Below, one piece after another: positions 45,766 to 54,342 of a stretch of 64,000 bases of DNA. The stretch's first letter is position 1, and each line of letters begins with the position of its first letter. The notes beneath the pieces were generated by a model that had not been told where the DNA came from, ran no database searches, and was given only the letters and a program-made list of their open reading frames with translations. Where the stretch lies: positions 1,649,501 to 1,713,500 of the forward strand of contig NZ_CP142362.1 of NCBI RefSeq assembly GCF_035918395.1. The letters run 5' to 3'. This stretch comes from Mycolicibacterium sp. ND9-15 (GTDB lineage: Bacteria > Actinomycetota > Actinomycetes > Mycobacteriales > Mycobacteriaceae). The position numbers and the translations under genes are program-made.

Positions 45766-47018
45766 CAATAGTCCTTCACTGGCCTACACAGACCTTGGAC
45801 CTCGCTCGACCGGCGGTCAAGAGAGCCACCGATCAATGCGAGGAAGAACTGCCGCAGGCCGGTCAGCGAGTGCGCGGGCAGCAACAGATCGCAGTAGGGC
45901 AGCGCAGCCGCCATCGATCCCGCCAGCGGGCGGAATCCGGGCTGTGCGGCGCGCGGATTGAGCCAGACGAGTAGCTCCGCGCGGCGCCGCACCCGCGCGA
46001 GGGCTCGTTCGATCACCTCTGGTGGATCGCTGTCCCAGCCGTCGGACGCAATGATCACCACCGCCCCGCGCAACGCGTTGCCTTGGGGCACCGTGAGCAA
46101 CTCCGCGACACACCGGCCCAGGTGGGTGCCGCCGTACCGATCGGCGACCTTCGCATTGGCCCGCTCGAGAGCCACTTCGGCCGAGCGATGTGACAACACC
46201 GCTGTCAGCCGGGTGAGCGAAGTCGAGAATGCGAACACTTCCGGTCGAATCCCCGCTTGGCGCAGTGCGGTGGCGCGCATCAGATGCAGATACATTGCGG
46301 CGTAGGGCTGCATCGATCGACTGACGTCGCAGACCAAAACGATGCGCCGAGGGCGATGGCGGCGGTGAGTGCGCGCCAGCATCACCGGTTCCCAACCCGT
46401 CGACCGCGACGCTTTCATGGTCTCGCGCAGGTCTATCCACTTGCCGTGTCGGTTCTTCTTCCGACGCAAGGTGCGCCGCCGCGGCCAGCGGGCGGCCGCA
46501 TGTTCGAGCCAGGACCCGAGCAGGCGCAGATCGTCGGCGTCGAATCGGTCGAACGGTTCATCGGCGCGCGCCACGAGTCGGCTCGGAAGAACGTCCGGCA
46601 CAGCGATATTGACGTCGTGTCGGTCCCCTATCGTGAGCACCGATGGTCGGGTGGTCCACGGTAGACCGCCGCCCTCGTCCGGCGGAGCGCCGGCGCGGCC
46701 GCGTGCGCCTGGAACCGACGATGCGGGCAGCCCTTTGCCGGCCTTGCGCCCCGGCACATACAGCGGCGGCGCGGCGTCGCCGAAAACCGCCTCGAACACC
46801 GCATCAAAGGCGGCGAGGTCCTCGATCCGATTGACCAAGGTCAGCCTGCCTGCCCAATACAGCTCCGATCGCGTGCGGGGCACAAGCTCGGCGAGCGCCT
46901 GCACGAAAGCAGCCGGCCCGCTTGCGGACACCACCACCCCGCCGGCACGCATCCTCGCGACGAGGGCGGCCGCGAACGCGGCACGGTCCACTCCGCGCAG
47001 CAACAGCGGAGCGTTCAC
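45765..47018 (-). CDS. coxE: CoxE-like VWA domain protein
   Basis: A 417-residue CoxE-type protein with a C-terminal von Willebrand factor A domain; the MIDAS motif reads DVSRS at 231-235, with later threonine and Asp (GGTHLGR and IASDGWDSD). CoxE and the MoxR ATPase CoxD are thought to help mature the copper-sulfur-molybdenum site of CO dehydrogenase. It begins in an ATGA overlap with coxG and ends overlapping the PhyH-like gene. Confidence 0.9.
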   Translation of the reverse strand: MNAPLLLRGVDRAAFAAALVARMRAGGVVVSASGPAAFVQALAELVPRTRSELYWAGRLTLVNRIEDLAAFDAVFEAVFGDAAPPLYVPGRKAGKGLPASSVPGARGRAGAPPDEGGGLPWTTRPSVLTIGDRHDVNIAVPDVLPSRLVARADEPFDRFDADDLRLLGSWLEHAAARWPRRRTLRRKKNRHGKWIDLRETMKASRSTGWEPVMLARTHRRHRPRRIVLVCDVSRSMQPYAAMYLHLMRATALRQAGIRPEVFAFSTSLTRLTAVLSHRSAEVALERANAKVADRYGGTHLGRCVAELLTVPQGNALRGAVVIIASDGWDSDPPEVIERALARVRRRAELLVWLNPRAAQPGFRPLAGSMAAALPYCDLLLPAHSLTGLRQFFLALIGGSLDRRSSEVQGLCRPVKDY

Positions 47019-47653
47019 CGCCTGCGGCGCACGGTCGTCACAACGAGAACCAGCAACAGAACAGCTAGCGCCGCCACCGCGGCCGGGGCGTACTTCTTCA
47101 GCGTGTCGCCGCCCGCCAGTTGCAGTAGGTCGATCGGGGCGGGCTCGGGCGCAGCCGGGGCCGGCGCCGAATCGAGGGGCTTTGCGGCCGCGTTGTCCGC
47201 CGTGGCGGATTCCGCGGCCAGCTTCGCCTCGAGAGACTCCACGAACTCGCCCAGGAGCTTGTCCGAAACCTGCTGCAACATACCGCTACCGACCTGAGCA
47301 AGCTTGCCGACGATCTTGAGGTCGGTGTCCACCGTGACGCGGGTCGCATCACCGGCGGCGTGCAGTTCGGCGGTCACGGTGGCCGCAGCGTTGCCCGTGC
47401 CGCGCTGCTCTTTTCCCTTACCGTCGATCACCGCACGGTGGTTCTCGCGGTCACGCTCGACAAAGCGCACCCTGCCGTTGAACTCACTGGTGACAGGGCC
47501 CACCTTGACCTTGACCTTGCCGAGGTAGTCGTCGCCGTCGCGGCCGATGAGCTGCGCTCCCGGCATCAACGGGATCACCTGCTCAAGATCCGAAAGGACG
47601 TCCCACGCTTTCTCCATCGGTGCACTCACGGTGAACTCGTTGGCGAACTTCAT
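47015..47653 (-). CDS. coxG: CoxG-like SRPBCC protein with C-terminal membrane anchor
   Basis: A 212-residue protein. Residues 1-145 form a CoxG-type SRPBCC (START-like) domain: KFANEFTVSAPMEKAWDVLSDLEQV, then LMPGAQL and VGPVTSEFNGRV. A proline/alanine-rich linker leads to a single C-terminal hydrophobic helix (about 190-208) ending in RRRR. CoxG anchors CO dehydrogenase to the membrane near the quinone pool in well-studied systems, and the tail anchor seen here suits that. It overlaps the moxR-like coxD upstream and coxE downstream by four bases each. Confidence 0.9.
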   Translation of the reverse strand: MKFANEFTVSAPMEKAWDVLSDLEQVIPLMPGAQLIGRDGDDYLGKVKVKVGPVTSEFNGRVRFVERDRENHRAVIDGKGKEQRGTGNAAATVTAELHAAGDATRVTVDTDLKIVGKLAQVGSGMLQQVSDKLLGEFVESLEAKLAAESATADNAAAKPLDSAPAPAAPEPAPIDLLQLAGGDTLKKYAPAAVAALAVLLLVLVVTTVRRRR

Positions 47654-48534
47654 GTTTGGCTACCTTTCACGTAGTCGATGAACGCGTCGTGGATCGCGTC
47701 GCGGTCGTCCAGGGTTTTCGCCAGTGCGCCGAGTCCTGCGATGGCGTCCGGTGCGGTCAGGTCCGCAACGCCGAGCGCCACCAGCGCGGCGACCCAGTCG
47801 ATGGTTTCCGCGATCCCCGGGGGCTTGTCGAGGTCGAGATCGCGTGTGCTGCCGACAAACTGGGCGGCGTGCTCGATCAGGGGCGCGTCGGCGCCCGGCA
47901 CTGTGCGGCGCACGATCGCGGCCACTCGTGACGCCTCTGGGTAGTCGATCCAGTGATACAGGCAGCGGCGGCGCAGCGCGTCGTGAAGATCACGGCTGCG
48001 GTTCGAGGTGAGCACGGCGACTGGTGGGCGTTCGGCGACGAATGTGCCCAACTCGGGCACCGTGATCGCCGCCTCCCCGAGGAACTCCAGCAGCAGCGCC
48101 TCGAATTCGTCGTCGGCACGGTCGATTTCGTCGATCAGCAGAACCGGTGGTGTCGCGCCGCGATGGCGCACGCACTGCAGGATGGGGCGGTCCACCAAGT
48201 ACGTCTCGGTGTACAGGTCGGATTCGTCGATGCCGCCCCCACGCGCCTCGGCGAGCCTGATGGCCAGCAACTGGCGCTGATAGTTCCAGTCGTAGAGCGC
48301 CTCGCTGGCGGTCAACCCCTCGTAGCACTGCAGTCGCACCAGCGGTGCATCCAGCACCGCGGCGAGCGTCTTTGCGGCCGTTGTCTTGCCCACTCCCGGT
48401 TCGCCTTCCAGCAGAAGCGGGCGGCCGAGGGTGATGGCGAGATACAGCGCGCTTGCTGTGCCCTGGTCGAGCAGGTAATCGTGGGCATCGAACCGACGGA
48501 TCACGTCGTCGATATCGGTGAACGGTGCCCTCAC
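47650..48534 (-). CDS. coxD: CoxD-like MoxR family AAA+ ATPase
   Basis: A 294-residue MoxR-type AAA+ ATPase. Walker A is GEPGVGKT (44-51), Walker B is LLIDEIDRAD, sensor 1 lies in AVLTSNRSRD and the arginine finger region in ALRRRCLYHW. CoxD acts as an ATP-driven chaperone in building the [CuSMoO2] site of CO dehydrogenase, together with the VWA protein CoxE. Four-base overlap with coxG. Confidence 0.92.
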   Translation of the reverse strand: MRAPFTDIDDVIRRFDAHDYLLDQGTASALYLAITLGRPLLLEGEPGVGKTTAAKTLAAVLDAPLVRLQCYEGLTASEALYDWNYQRQLLAIRLAEARGGGIDESDLYTETYLVDRPILQCVRHRGATPPVLLIDEIDRADDEFEALLLEFLGEAAITVPELGTFVAERPPVAVLTSNRSRDLHDALRRRCLYHWIDYPEASRVAAIVRRTVPGADAPLIEHAAQFVGSTRDLDLDKPPGIAETIDWVAALVALGVADLTAPDAIAGLGALAKTLDDRDAIHDAFIDYVKGSQT

Positions 48535-48537
48535 CGG

Positions 48538-49404
48538 TCACCCGCGGAACGACGCACGGCATGCCGGACAGCAGAACCAGTAGTCCTGCCCATCGACCCG
48601 CAGATGTTCGGTGGCAGGGCCGATGCTCACCGTCATGCCGCACACCGGATCGACGGCTTCGGCGACCTCGGCGGTCTGAGTGACAGCAAGGCCGCGAACG
48701 CGAATCTCCTCAATGACTTCGGCCACGATCGCGACCGCGATCTCTGCCGGGGTTCGTGCGCCGATCGGAAGGCCCACAGGTGTGTGTACCCGGGTCCGTT
48801 CGTCCTGCGTGAGCGCCATGCTGTCGAGAATCGCGCCGCCGCGAACCTTGCTGGCCACCAAGCCGATATAGTCTACGCCCGCATCCAGGGCCGCCCTGAT
48901 CGTTTCGGCTTCCGGCCCGCCGTGGCTGGCGATCACCACCGCGGTCGCCTGGGTCAGATCACCCTCCTCGTCGCGGTCCAGCTCGAAACCCAGCACGCCG
49001 CACATCTCGGCGAGCTTGTCAGCGATCGGCGTGGCACCGCGGATGTGAACCAGCGGAGCCGGAACATGCGGTGCTAGATAGATCTCCAGCGCGCCGCCGG
49101 ACAGGCAGGGGTTCACCACGACGCAGGCGCCCGGAGCGTCGGGGAAGTGCACCTCGCCGTCGGGAAGCACGCGCAGCAGCACGCTCTGGTTGGTCTGCAG
49201 CACTCCCAGCGCGGCCTTGCGCACCGAAGTCTGCGCACACTGGCCGCCGACGAAGCCTTCGATGGTTCCGTCGGACAACAGGATCGCCTCGTCGCCGGCG
49301 TGCGCTGAACTGGGCGGCTGGGCGCGCACGACCGTCGCACGGACGAACGGAATCCGCGTGCGCAGCAGATGCTGGGCACGTTCTTCGAGCGTCATCGTCG
49401 TCAT
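48538..49404 (-). CDS. XdhC/CoxF-like maturation protein with C-terminal YHS-like domain
   Basis: A 288-residue protein. The first 225 residues are XdhC/CoxI-like: a glycine-rich first half (GTIEGFVGGQCAQTSVR) and a Rossmann-like second half (AVVIASHGGPEAETIRAAL, GLVASKVRGG, TPVGLPIGARTPAEIAVAI). XdhC proteins bind the Mo cofactor and help insert it. The last 45 residues are a YHS/TRASH-type metal-binding domain (VDPVCGMTV, then YWFCCPACRASF), which could deliver the copper of the CO dehydrogenase site. The ATG at 49404 begins 17 bases after the large subunit stop. Confidence 0.87.
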   Translation of the reverse strand: MTTMTLEERAQHLLRTRIPFVRATVVRAQPPSSAHAGDEAILLSDGTIEGFVGGQCAQTSVRKAALGVLQTNQSVLLRVLPDGEVHFPDAPGACVVVNPCLSGGALEIYLAPHVPAPLVHIRGATPIADKLAEMCGVLGFELDRDEEGDLTQATAVVIASHGGPEAETIRAALDAGVDYIGLVASKVRGGAILDSMALTQDERTRVHTPVGLPIGARTPAEIAVAIVAEVIEEIRVRGLAVTQTAEVAEAVDPVCGMTVSIGPATEHLRVDGQDYWFCCPACRASFRG

Positions 49405-49420
49405 GAAGTGATCCCCGGCC

Positions 49421-51811
49421 TCAGATGGGCGGTTGAGCCCGGCCCTGCATCGCCTCCCACACCCGCGAGGGGGTGAGCGGCATGTCAGCGTGCCGAACAC
49501 CGAACGGCGCCAACGCATCCACCACGGCGTTCACCACCGCGGGTGGCGATCCCACCGTGGCCGACTCGCCGATGCCCTTGGCGCCGATCGGGTGGTGCGG
49601 CGACGGCGTCACGGTGTGACCGGTTTCCAGGTTCGGCACCTCGAGTGCGGTGGGGATCAGGTAGTCCATCAACGACCCGCCGAGGCAGTTGCCGTCTTCG
49701 TCGAACGCGATGATCTCCATCAGCGCCATCCCGATGCCGTCGGCGATACCGCCGTGAACCTGGCCCTCGATGATCATCGGATTGATGCGGGTGCCGCAGT
49801 CGTCGACCGCCAGGAACCGCCGAACCTTGACCACCGCGGTGCCGGGATCGATGTCGACGACGCAGAAGTACGCCCCGTAGGGATATGTCAGATTCTCGGG
49901 GTTGTAACAGATCTGGGCGTCCAGACCGCCTTCGATTCCCTCCGGCAGGTCGCCTGCGCCGTGCGCGCGCATCGCGATGTCCTGAATCGTCACCGATGCC
50001 GACGGGTCGCCCTTGACGTGGAACGACCCCTTGTCCCACTCGAGGTCTGCCACCGAGGCCTCCAGCATGCCCGACGCGATGATCTTCGCTTTGTCGCGGA
50101 TCTTCCGCGCGACCAATGCTGCGGCGGCGCCCGACACCGGGGTCGATCGACTGCCGTAGGTGCCCAACCCGAACGGGGTCTGATCCGTGTCGCCGTGCAC
50201 GACGTCGATGTCGTCGGGCGGAATCCCCAACTCCTCGGCGACGATCTGGGCGAAGGTGGTCTCGTGACCCTGCCCTTGTGACTGAACCGAAAGGCGCACA
50301 ACGGCTTTGCCGGTCGGGTGGACGCGCAGCTCGCAACCGTCGGCCATCCCTAGGCCGAGGATGTCCATGTTCTTGCGCGGCCCGGCCCCGACGGCCTCGG
50401 TGAAGAACGCCATCCCGATGCCCATCAACTCCCCGCGTTCGCGCCGCTCTTTCTGCTCGGCGCGCAATGCCTCATATCCGACCATCTCCATGGCCTTGCG
50501 CATCGTGGTCTCGTAGTCGCCGGAGTCGTAGAGCCACCCCGTCTTGCTTTGATAGGGAAACTGCTCCGGCCGCAACAGGTTACGCAGCCGAAGCTCGGCC
50601 GGGTCCATCTTCAGGTCATAGGCCAGGCAGTCGACCAGCCGCTCGACGAGGTACACCGCCTCGGTGATGCGGAACGAGCACGCGTACGCGACCCCGCCGG
50701 GCGCCTTGTTGGTGTAAACGGCGGTCATGTGAGCGTAGGCGGCCTCGATGTCATAGCTGCCGGTGAAGACCCCGAAGAAGCCGGCGGGGTACTTGACCGG
50801 AGCGGCCTGGCCGTTGAAGGCACCGTGATCGGCCAGCACATTGGTCCGGACCGCCAGGATCTTGCCGTCCTTCGTCGCGGCGATCTCGCCGACCATGATG
50901 TAGTCGCGGGCGAAGCTGGTGCTGGTCAAATTCTCGCTGCGGTCCTCCATCCACTTGACCGGCTTGCCCAGCAGCAGCGAGCCGACGATCGCGCAGACAT
51001 AGCCGGGATAGATCGGGACCTTGTTGCCGAAACCGCCGCCGATATCCGGTGAGATCACCCGGATCTTGTGCTCGGGCAGGCCCGCGACCAAGGCGTACAG
51101 GGTGCGGTGCGCGTGCGGGGCCTGCGATGTGGTCCACAGCGTCAGTTTGCCCGAGACGGGATCCAAGTCGGCCACCGCGCCGCAGGTCTCCATCGGCGCG
51201 GGATGCACACGGGGATAGACGATCTCCTGCTTGACCACCACGTCTGCCTTGGCGAAGGCCGCCTCTGTCGCGGCGGCATCGCCGGCCTCCCAGTCGAAGA
51301 TGTGGTTGTCGCTCTTGCCCTCGAGGTCGGTACGGATGACCTCGGCCTGCGGGTCCAGAGCGTGCCGGGCGTCGATGACCGGATCGAGCGGTTCGTAGTC
51401 GACGTCGATCAGCTCGAGCGCGTCCCGCGCGGAGTACCGGTCCTCGGCGACGACGAATGCCACCTCCTGACCCTGGAAGCGCACCTTGTCGGTGGCCAGC
51501 ACCGCCTGAACGTCGTTGGACAACGTCGGCATCCACGCCAGTCCCTTTTCGGCGAGAGCGGCACCCGTCACCACCGCCTTGACCTTCGGATGTGCCTGTG
51601 CCGCAGTGGTGTCGATGTTGACGATGCGGGCGTGCGCGAACGGCGAACGCAGGATCGCGAGGTGCAGCATGCCGGGCAGCGCCACGTCGTCGACGTAGTT
51701 GCCGCGGCCGCGGATGAACCGCGGATCCTCTTTGCGCAGCATCCGCCCATGCCCGCACGGCTTCTGATCGTTGTCGACGGTGTCTTCGGGACGTGAGTCC
51801 AAGGTGGTCAT
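49421..51811 (-). CDS. coxL: Aerobic CO dehydrogenase large (Mo) subunit, form I
   Basis: The 796-residue catalytic subunit that oxidises CO to CO2 at a Cu-S-Mo centre. The form I signature loop AYxCSFR is present as AYACSFR at 375-381; Cys378 would bind the copper. This separates it from form II proteins (AYxGAGR). Other Mo-cofactor blocks are DIGGGFGNK (256-264), QGQGHETTFAQ and KGIGESATVG with the active-site Glu. Mycobacteria use this enzyme to live on atmospheric or added CO. Its ATG overlaps the stop of the small subunit. Confidence 0.95.
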   Translation of the reverse strand: MTTLDSRPEDTVDNDQKPCGHGRMLRKEDPRFIRGRGNYVDDVALPGMLHLAILRSPFAHARIVNIDTTAAQAHPKVKAVVTGAALAEKGLAWMPTLSNDVQAVLATDKVRFQGQEVAFVVAEDRYSARDALELIDVDYEPLDPVIDARHALDPQAEVIRTDLEGKSDNHIFDWEAGDAAATEAAFAKADVVVKQEIVYPRVHPAPMETCGAVADLDPVSGKLTLWTTSQAPHAHRTLYALVAGLPEHKIRVISPDIGGGFGNKVPIYPGYVCAIVGSLLLGKPVKWMEDRSENLTSTSFARDYIMVGEIAATKDGKILAVRTNVLADHGAFNGQAAPVKYPAGFFGVFTGSYDIEAAYAHMTAVYTNKAPGGVAYACSFRITEAVYLVERLVDCLAYDLKMDPAELRLRNLLRPEQFPYQSKTGWLYDSGDYETTMRKAMEMVGYEALRAEQKERRERGELMGIGMAFFTEAVGAGPRKNMDILGLGMADGCELRVHPTGKAVVRLSVQSQGQGHETTFAQIVAEELGIPPDDIDVVHGDTDQTPFGLGTYGSRSTPVSGAAAALVARKIRDKAKIIASGMLEASVADLEWDKGSFHVKGDPSASVTIQDIAMRAHGAGDLPEGIEGGLDAQICYNPENLTYPYGAYFCVVDIDPGTAVVKVRRFLAVDDCGTRINPMIIEGQVHGGIADGIGMALMEIIAFDEDGNCLGGSLMDYLIPTALEVPNLETGHTVTPSPHHPIGAKGIGESATVGSPPAVVNAVVDALAPFGVRHADMPLTPSRVWEAMQGRAQPPI

Positions 51812-52383
51812 GACGTGCTCCCCGCTTCCAGCAGCGGCTCGGCGCCCTCGCCGCCGTGTGTGGTGTCGGACTGCGCCTGTGGCGCGAAATCTGTTTCGCT
51901 CGGTCCTGATTCAACAGCCCGGCCATTCGCATGCGCGGCGGCCCATTTGATCGAACGCACGATGGTGGTGTAACCGGTGCAGCGGCAGATCTGTCCGGAA
52001 ATCGCTTGGCGGATCGTGTCCTCGTCGGGGTCCGGAATCCGGTCCAGCAGTGCGCGGGCGGTGATCATCATCCCGGGTGTGCAAAAGCCGCACTGCAGGC
52101 CGTGGCACTGCATGAACCCTTCCTGCACCGGATCGAGCTTGCCGTCGACCTCCAGACCCTCGACCGTGCGGATGTCGTGCCCGCTTGCCATCGCCGCCAG
52201 CATCGTGCAGGACTTCACGGGCTCGCCATCGACGGCCACCACGCAGGTGCCGCAGTTGCTGGTGTCACAACCCCAGTGAGTGCCGGTGAGCCGCAGTTGG
52301 TCTCGAAGGAAATGCACAAGCAGCATCCGAGGTTCCACCTCGGCGCTGACGGATTCGCCGTTGACGGTCATCTGCACCTGCAT
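51808..52383 (-). CDS. coxS: CO dehydrogenase small [2Fe-2S] subunit
   Basis: A 191-residue iron-sulfur subunit with two [2Fe-2S] sites: CDTSNCGTC with an outlying Cys in VKSCTML, and CGFCTPGM with CRCTGY. It starts at ATG 52383 with GAAGGA upstream, just after the medium subunit, and its stop overlaps the coxL start (ATGA). It is about 30 residues longer than usual CoxS proteins because of a C-terminal polar tail after the second cluster. Confidence 0.94.
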   Translation of the reverse strand: MQVQMTVNGESVSAEVEPRMLLVHFLRDQLRLTGTHWGCDTSNCGTCVVAVDGEPVKSCTMLAAMASGHDIRTVEGLEVDGKLDPVQEGFMQCHGLQCGFCTPGMMITARALLDRIPDPDEDTIRQAISGQICRCTGYTTIVRSIKWAAAHANGRAVESGPSETDFAPQAQSDTTHGGEGAEPLLEAGSTS

Positions 52384-52385
52384 GA

Positions 52386-53276
52386 TCAACGTCCTTCGCT
52401 GTCGATCGTGGCGCGCGCCCGCTCGACGGCTGCGCGCAGTGTCCGTTTGGTCAGTTCGCCGGCGAGGTGGCGCTTGTAATCCGCACTGCCGCGGATGTCG
52501 GTTGGCGGATCGCAGGCTCGAGAGGCCCGGCGTCCCGCTTCGTCGTACAGGTCCTCCGAAATAGTCTCGCCGACCAGCGCTTCGGAAATCGCCCGCAGCG
52601 CGCCGGCGTCGGCATTGACGGCTGTCAGGCCGACCCGGGCGGAGGCGAGGGTGCTGCCGTCGAGCGCGACCGCCGAGCCCGCCGCAGTCACCGCCCAGTC
52701 GCCGACGCGGCGTTCGACCTTCGCGTACGCACTCGAACTCGAGGGTCGGATCGGGATCCGCACCTCGACGAGCATTTCGTTGTGCGCCAGCGACGTCTCA
52801 TACGGTCCGGCGAGAAAATCGTCGATCGGCACCTCACGCGTCCCCGACGGTCCACGGGCGACACACACCGCATCCAGCACCGCACACACCGTGGTCAGGT
52901 CCTCGGCAGGGTCGGCCTGGCACAACGACCCGCCGACGGTGCCGCGGTTGCGCACGACCGGATCGGCGATCACCAACTCGGCGTCCCTGAAGATCGGGCA
53001 GACCGCCGCCAGCTCCTCCGATTCGAGCACTTCACGATGCCGCGTCATCGCCCCGAGCCGGACCACCCCGGGATCGGTGACGACGTAGCCGAGTTCGGCG
53101 GCGAGGTCGTTGATGTCAATCAGGTACTCGGGGTTGGCCAGGCGCAGCTTCATCATCGGCAGCAGGCTGTGCCCGCCTGCGACGACGCGGGCGTCCTCGC
53201 CGAGTCGGTCCAGCAGGCCGATCGCGTGGTCGACGCTGGTCGCGCGTTCGTACTCGAAGGGTCCGGGAACTTGCAT
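52386..53276 (-). CDS. coxM: CO dehydrogenase medium (FAD) subunit
   Basis: A 296-residue flavin subunit with the FAD loop VVAGGHSLLPMMKLRLA and the second loop RNRGTVGGSLCQADPAED. It lacks the [4Fe-4S] insertion seen in the PaoB-like protein at 7.9 kb, as expected for CoxM. The ATG at 53276 is the first after the regulatory region. Gene order M-S-L and the divergent LysR gene match the cut operon known from mycobacteria. Confidence 0.94.
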   Translation of the reverse strand: MQVPGPFEYERATSVDHAIGLLDRLGEDARVVAGGHSLLPMMKLRLANPEYLIDINDLAAELGYVVTDPGVVRLGAMTRHREVLESEELAAVCPIFRDAELVIADPVVRNRGTVGGSLCQADPAEDLTTVCAVLDAVCVARGPSGTREVPIDDFLAGPYETSLAHNEMLVEVRIPIRPSSSSAYAKVERRVGDWAVTAAGSAVALDGSTLASARVGLTAVNADAGALRAISEALVGETISEDLYDEAGRRASRACDPPTDIRGSADYKRHLAGELTKRTLRAAVERARATIDSEGR

Positions 53277-53343
53277 GTGATCGCCCTCACAACGATGGGA
53301 AGGAAGGTCCAGTGTGGGACGGTATGACAGGGCCGTCAATAGG

Positions 53344-53362
53344 CACTTAAGTGATCGCTTAA
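53344..53362. promoter_or_regulatory. Palindromic LysR-type site in the coxM-cutR interval
   Basis: Within the 109-base divergent promoter region, TTAAG-N6-CTTAA (53347-53362) forms an imperfect palindrome with the spacing of a LysR-type box, and its left half is also part of a perfect 10-base palindrome CACTTAAGTG (53344-53353). It lies 24 bases before the regulator start and 68 bases before coxM, a sensible place for autoregulation and activation. Confidence 0.6.
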
Positions 53363-53385
53363 CCCGTTCGACGTAGGCTCGGTCC

Positions 53386-54339
53386 GTGACGCCGGCTCAG
53401 CTTCGGGCCTACTCCACCGTGGTGCGATTGGGCTCCGTCCGAGCGGCCGCCGAGGAACTGGGAATGTCCGACGCGGGCGTCTCGATGCATGTCGCACAGC
53501 TACGCAAGGAACTGGACGACCCGCTGTTCAGCCGGACCGCGTCCGGTCTCGCCTTCACGCCGGGCGGTCTCCGCTTGGCCAGCCGGGCCGTCGAAATCCT
53601 GGGTCTGCAACAGCAGACGGCGATCGAGGTGACCGAAGCCGCGCACGGTCGCCGGTTGCTGCGGATCGCCGCGTCGAGCGTCTTCGCCGAACACGCGGCA
53701 CCGGGCCTGATCGAGCTGTTCTCCGCCCGGGCCAGGGACCTGTCCGTGGAATTGAGCGTGCATCCGACGAGCCGGTTCCGCGATCTGATCGTGTCGCGCG
53801 CCGTCGATATCACGCTGGGACCCCTCGGCGACGCGTCGGAGCCGATTGACGTGCGCCCGTTCTTGAAGTATCAGATCATCACCGTGACCGCGCCGGACAG
53901 CCCGTTGGCCACCGGCACGCCGACACCGGCGCTGCTGCGAGAACAACAGTGGATGCTCGGCCCGTCGGCGGGCAGCGTCGACGGAGAGATCGCCGCGATG
54001 CTGCGTGGGTTGGCGATTCCCGAATCGCGGCAACGGATATTTCAGAGCGACGCGGCGGCGTTGGAGGAAGTACAACGCGTCGGCGGCGTGACGCCGACGA
54101 TCGGGTTCGCCGTGTCGCAGGATCTGGCCGCCGGGCGACTGACCCAGATCAAGGGACCGGGCCTGCAGACCTCGGGCGAATGGCACGCGTCGACGCTTCC
54201 GCCGGCGGGCCGCCAGCCCGCGGTTTCGGAGCTGCTCCGCTTCATCACCACGCCGCGTTGCACGCAGGCGATGATCCGCGGCACCGGCGTGGGCGTGACG
54301 CGGTTTCGGCCGAAGGTTCACGTCACGCTGTGGAGCTGA
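53386..54339 (+). CDS. cutR: LysR family regulator, CutR-like
   Basis: A 317-residue LysR-type regulator. The N-terminal winged helix-turn-helix is standard (LRAYSTVVRLGSVRAAAEELGMSDAGVSMHV), and the effector domain follows from about residue 90. It is divergent from the CO dehydrogenase operon, the position of CutR, the activator of the mycobacterial cut genes, so control of cox expression is inferred. The start is a GTG at 53386. Confidence 0.88.
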   Translation: MTPAQLRAYSTVVRLGSVRAAAEELGMSDAGVSMHVAQLRKELDDPLFSRTASGLAFTPGGLRLASRAVEILGLQQQTAIEVTEAAHGRRLLRIAASSVFAEHAAPGLIELFSARARDLSVELSVHPTSRFRDLIVSRAVDITLGPLGDASEPIDVRPFLKYQIITVTAPDSPLATGTPTPALLREQQWMLGPSAGSVDGEIAAMLRGLAIPESRQRIFQSDAAALEEVQRVGGVTPTIGFAVSQDLAAGRLTQIKGPGLQTSGEWHASTLPPAGRQPAVSELLRFITTPRCTQAMIRGTGVGVTRFRPKVHVTLWS

Positions 54340-54342
54340 GGC

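Noticed and set aside
45765..48534. MoxR and VWA genes as a conflict (ternary) system
   Set aside because: They are CoxD/CoxE in a complete CO dehydrogenase operon, which fully explains them.
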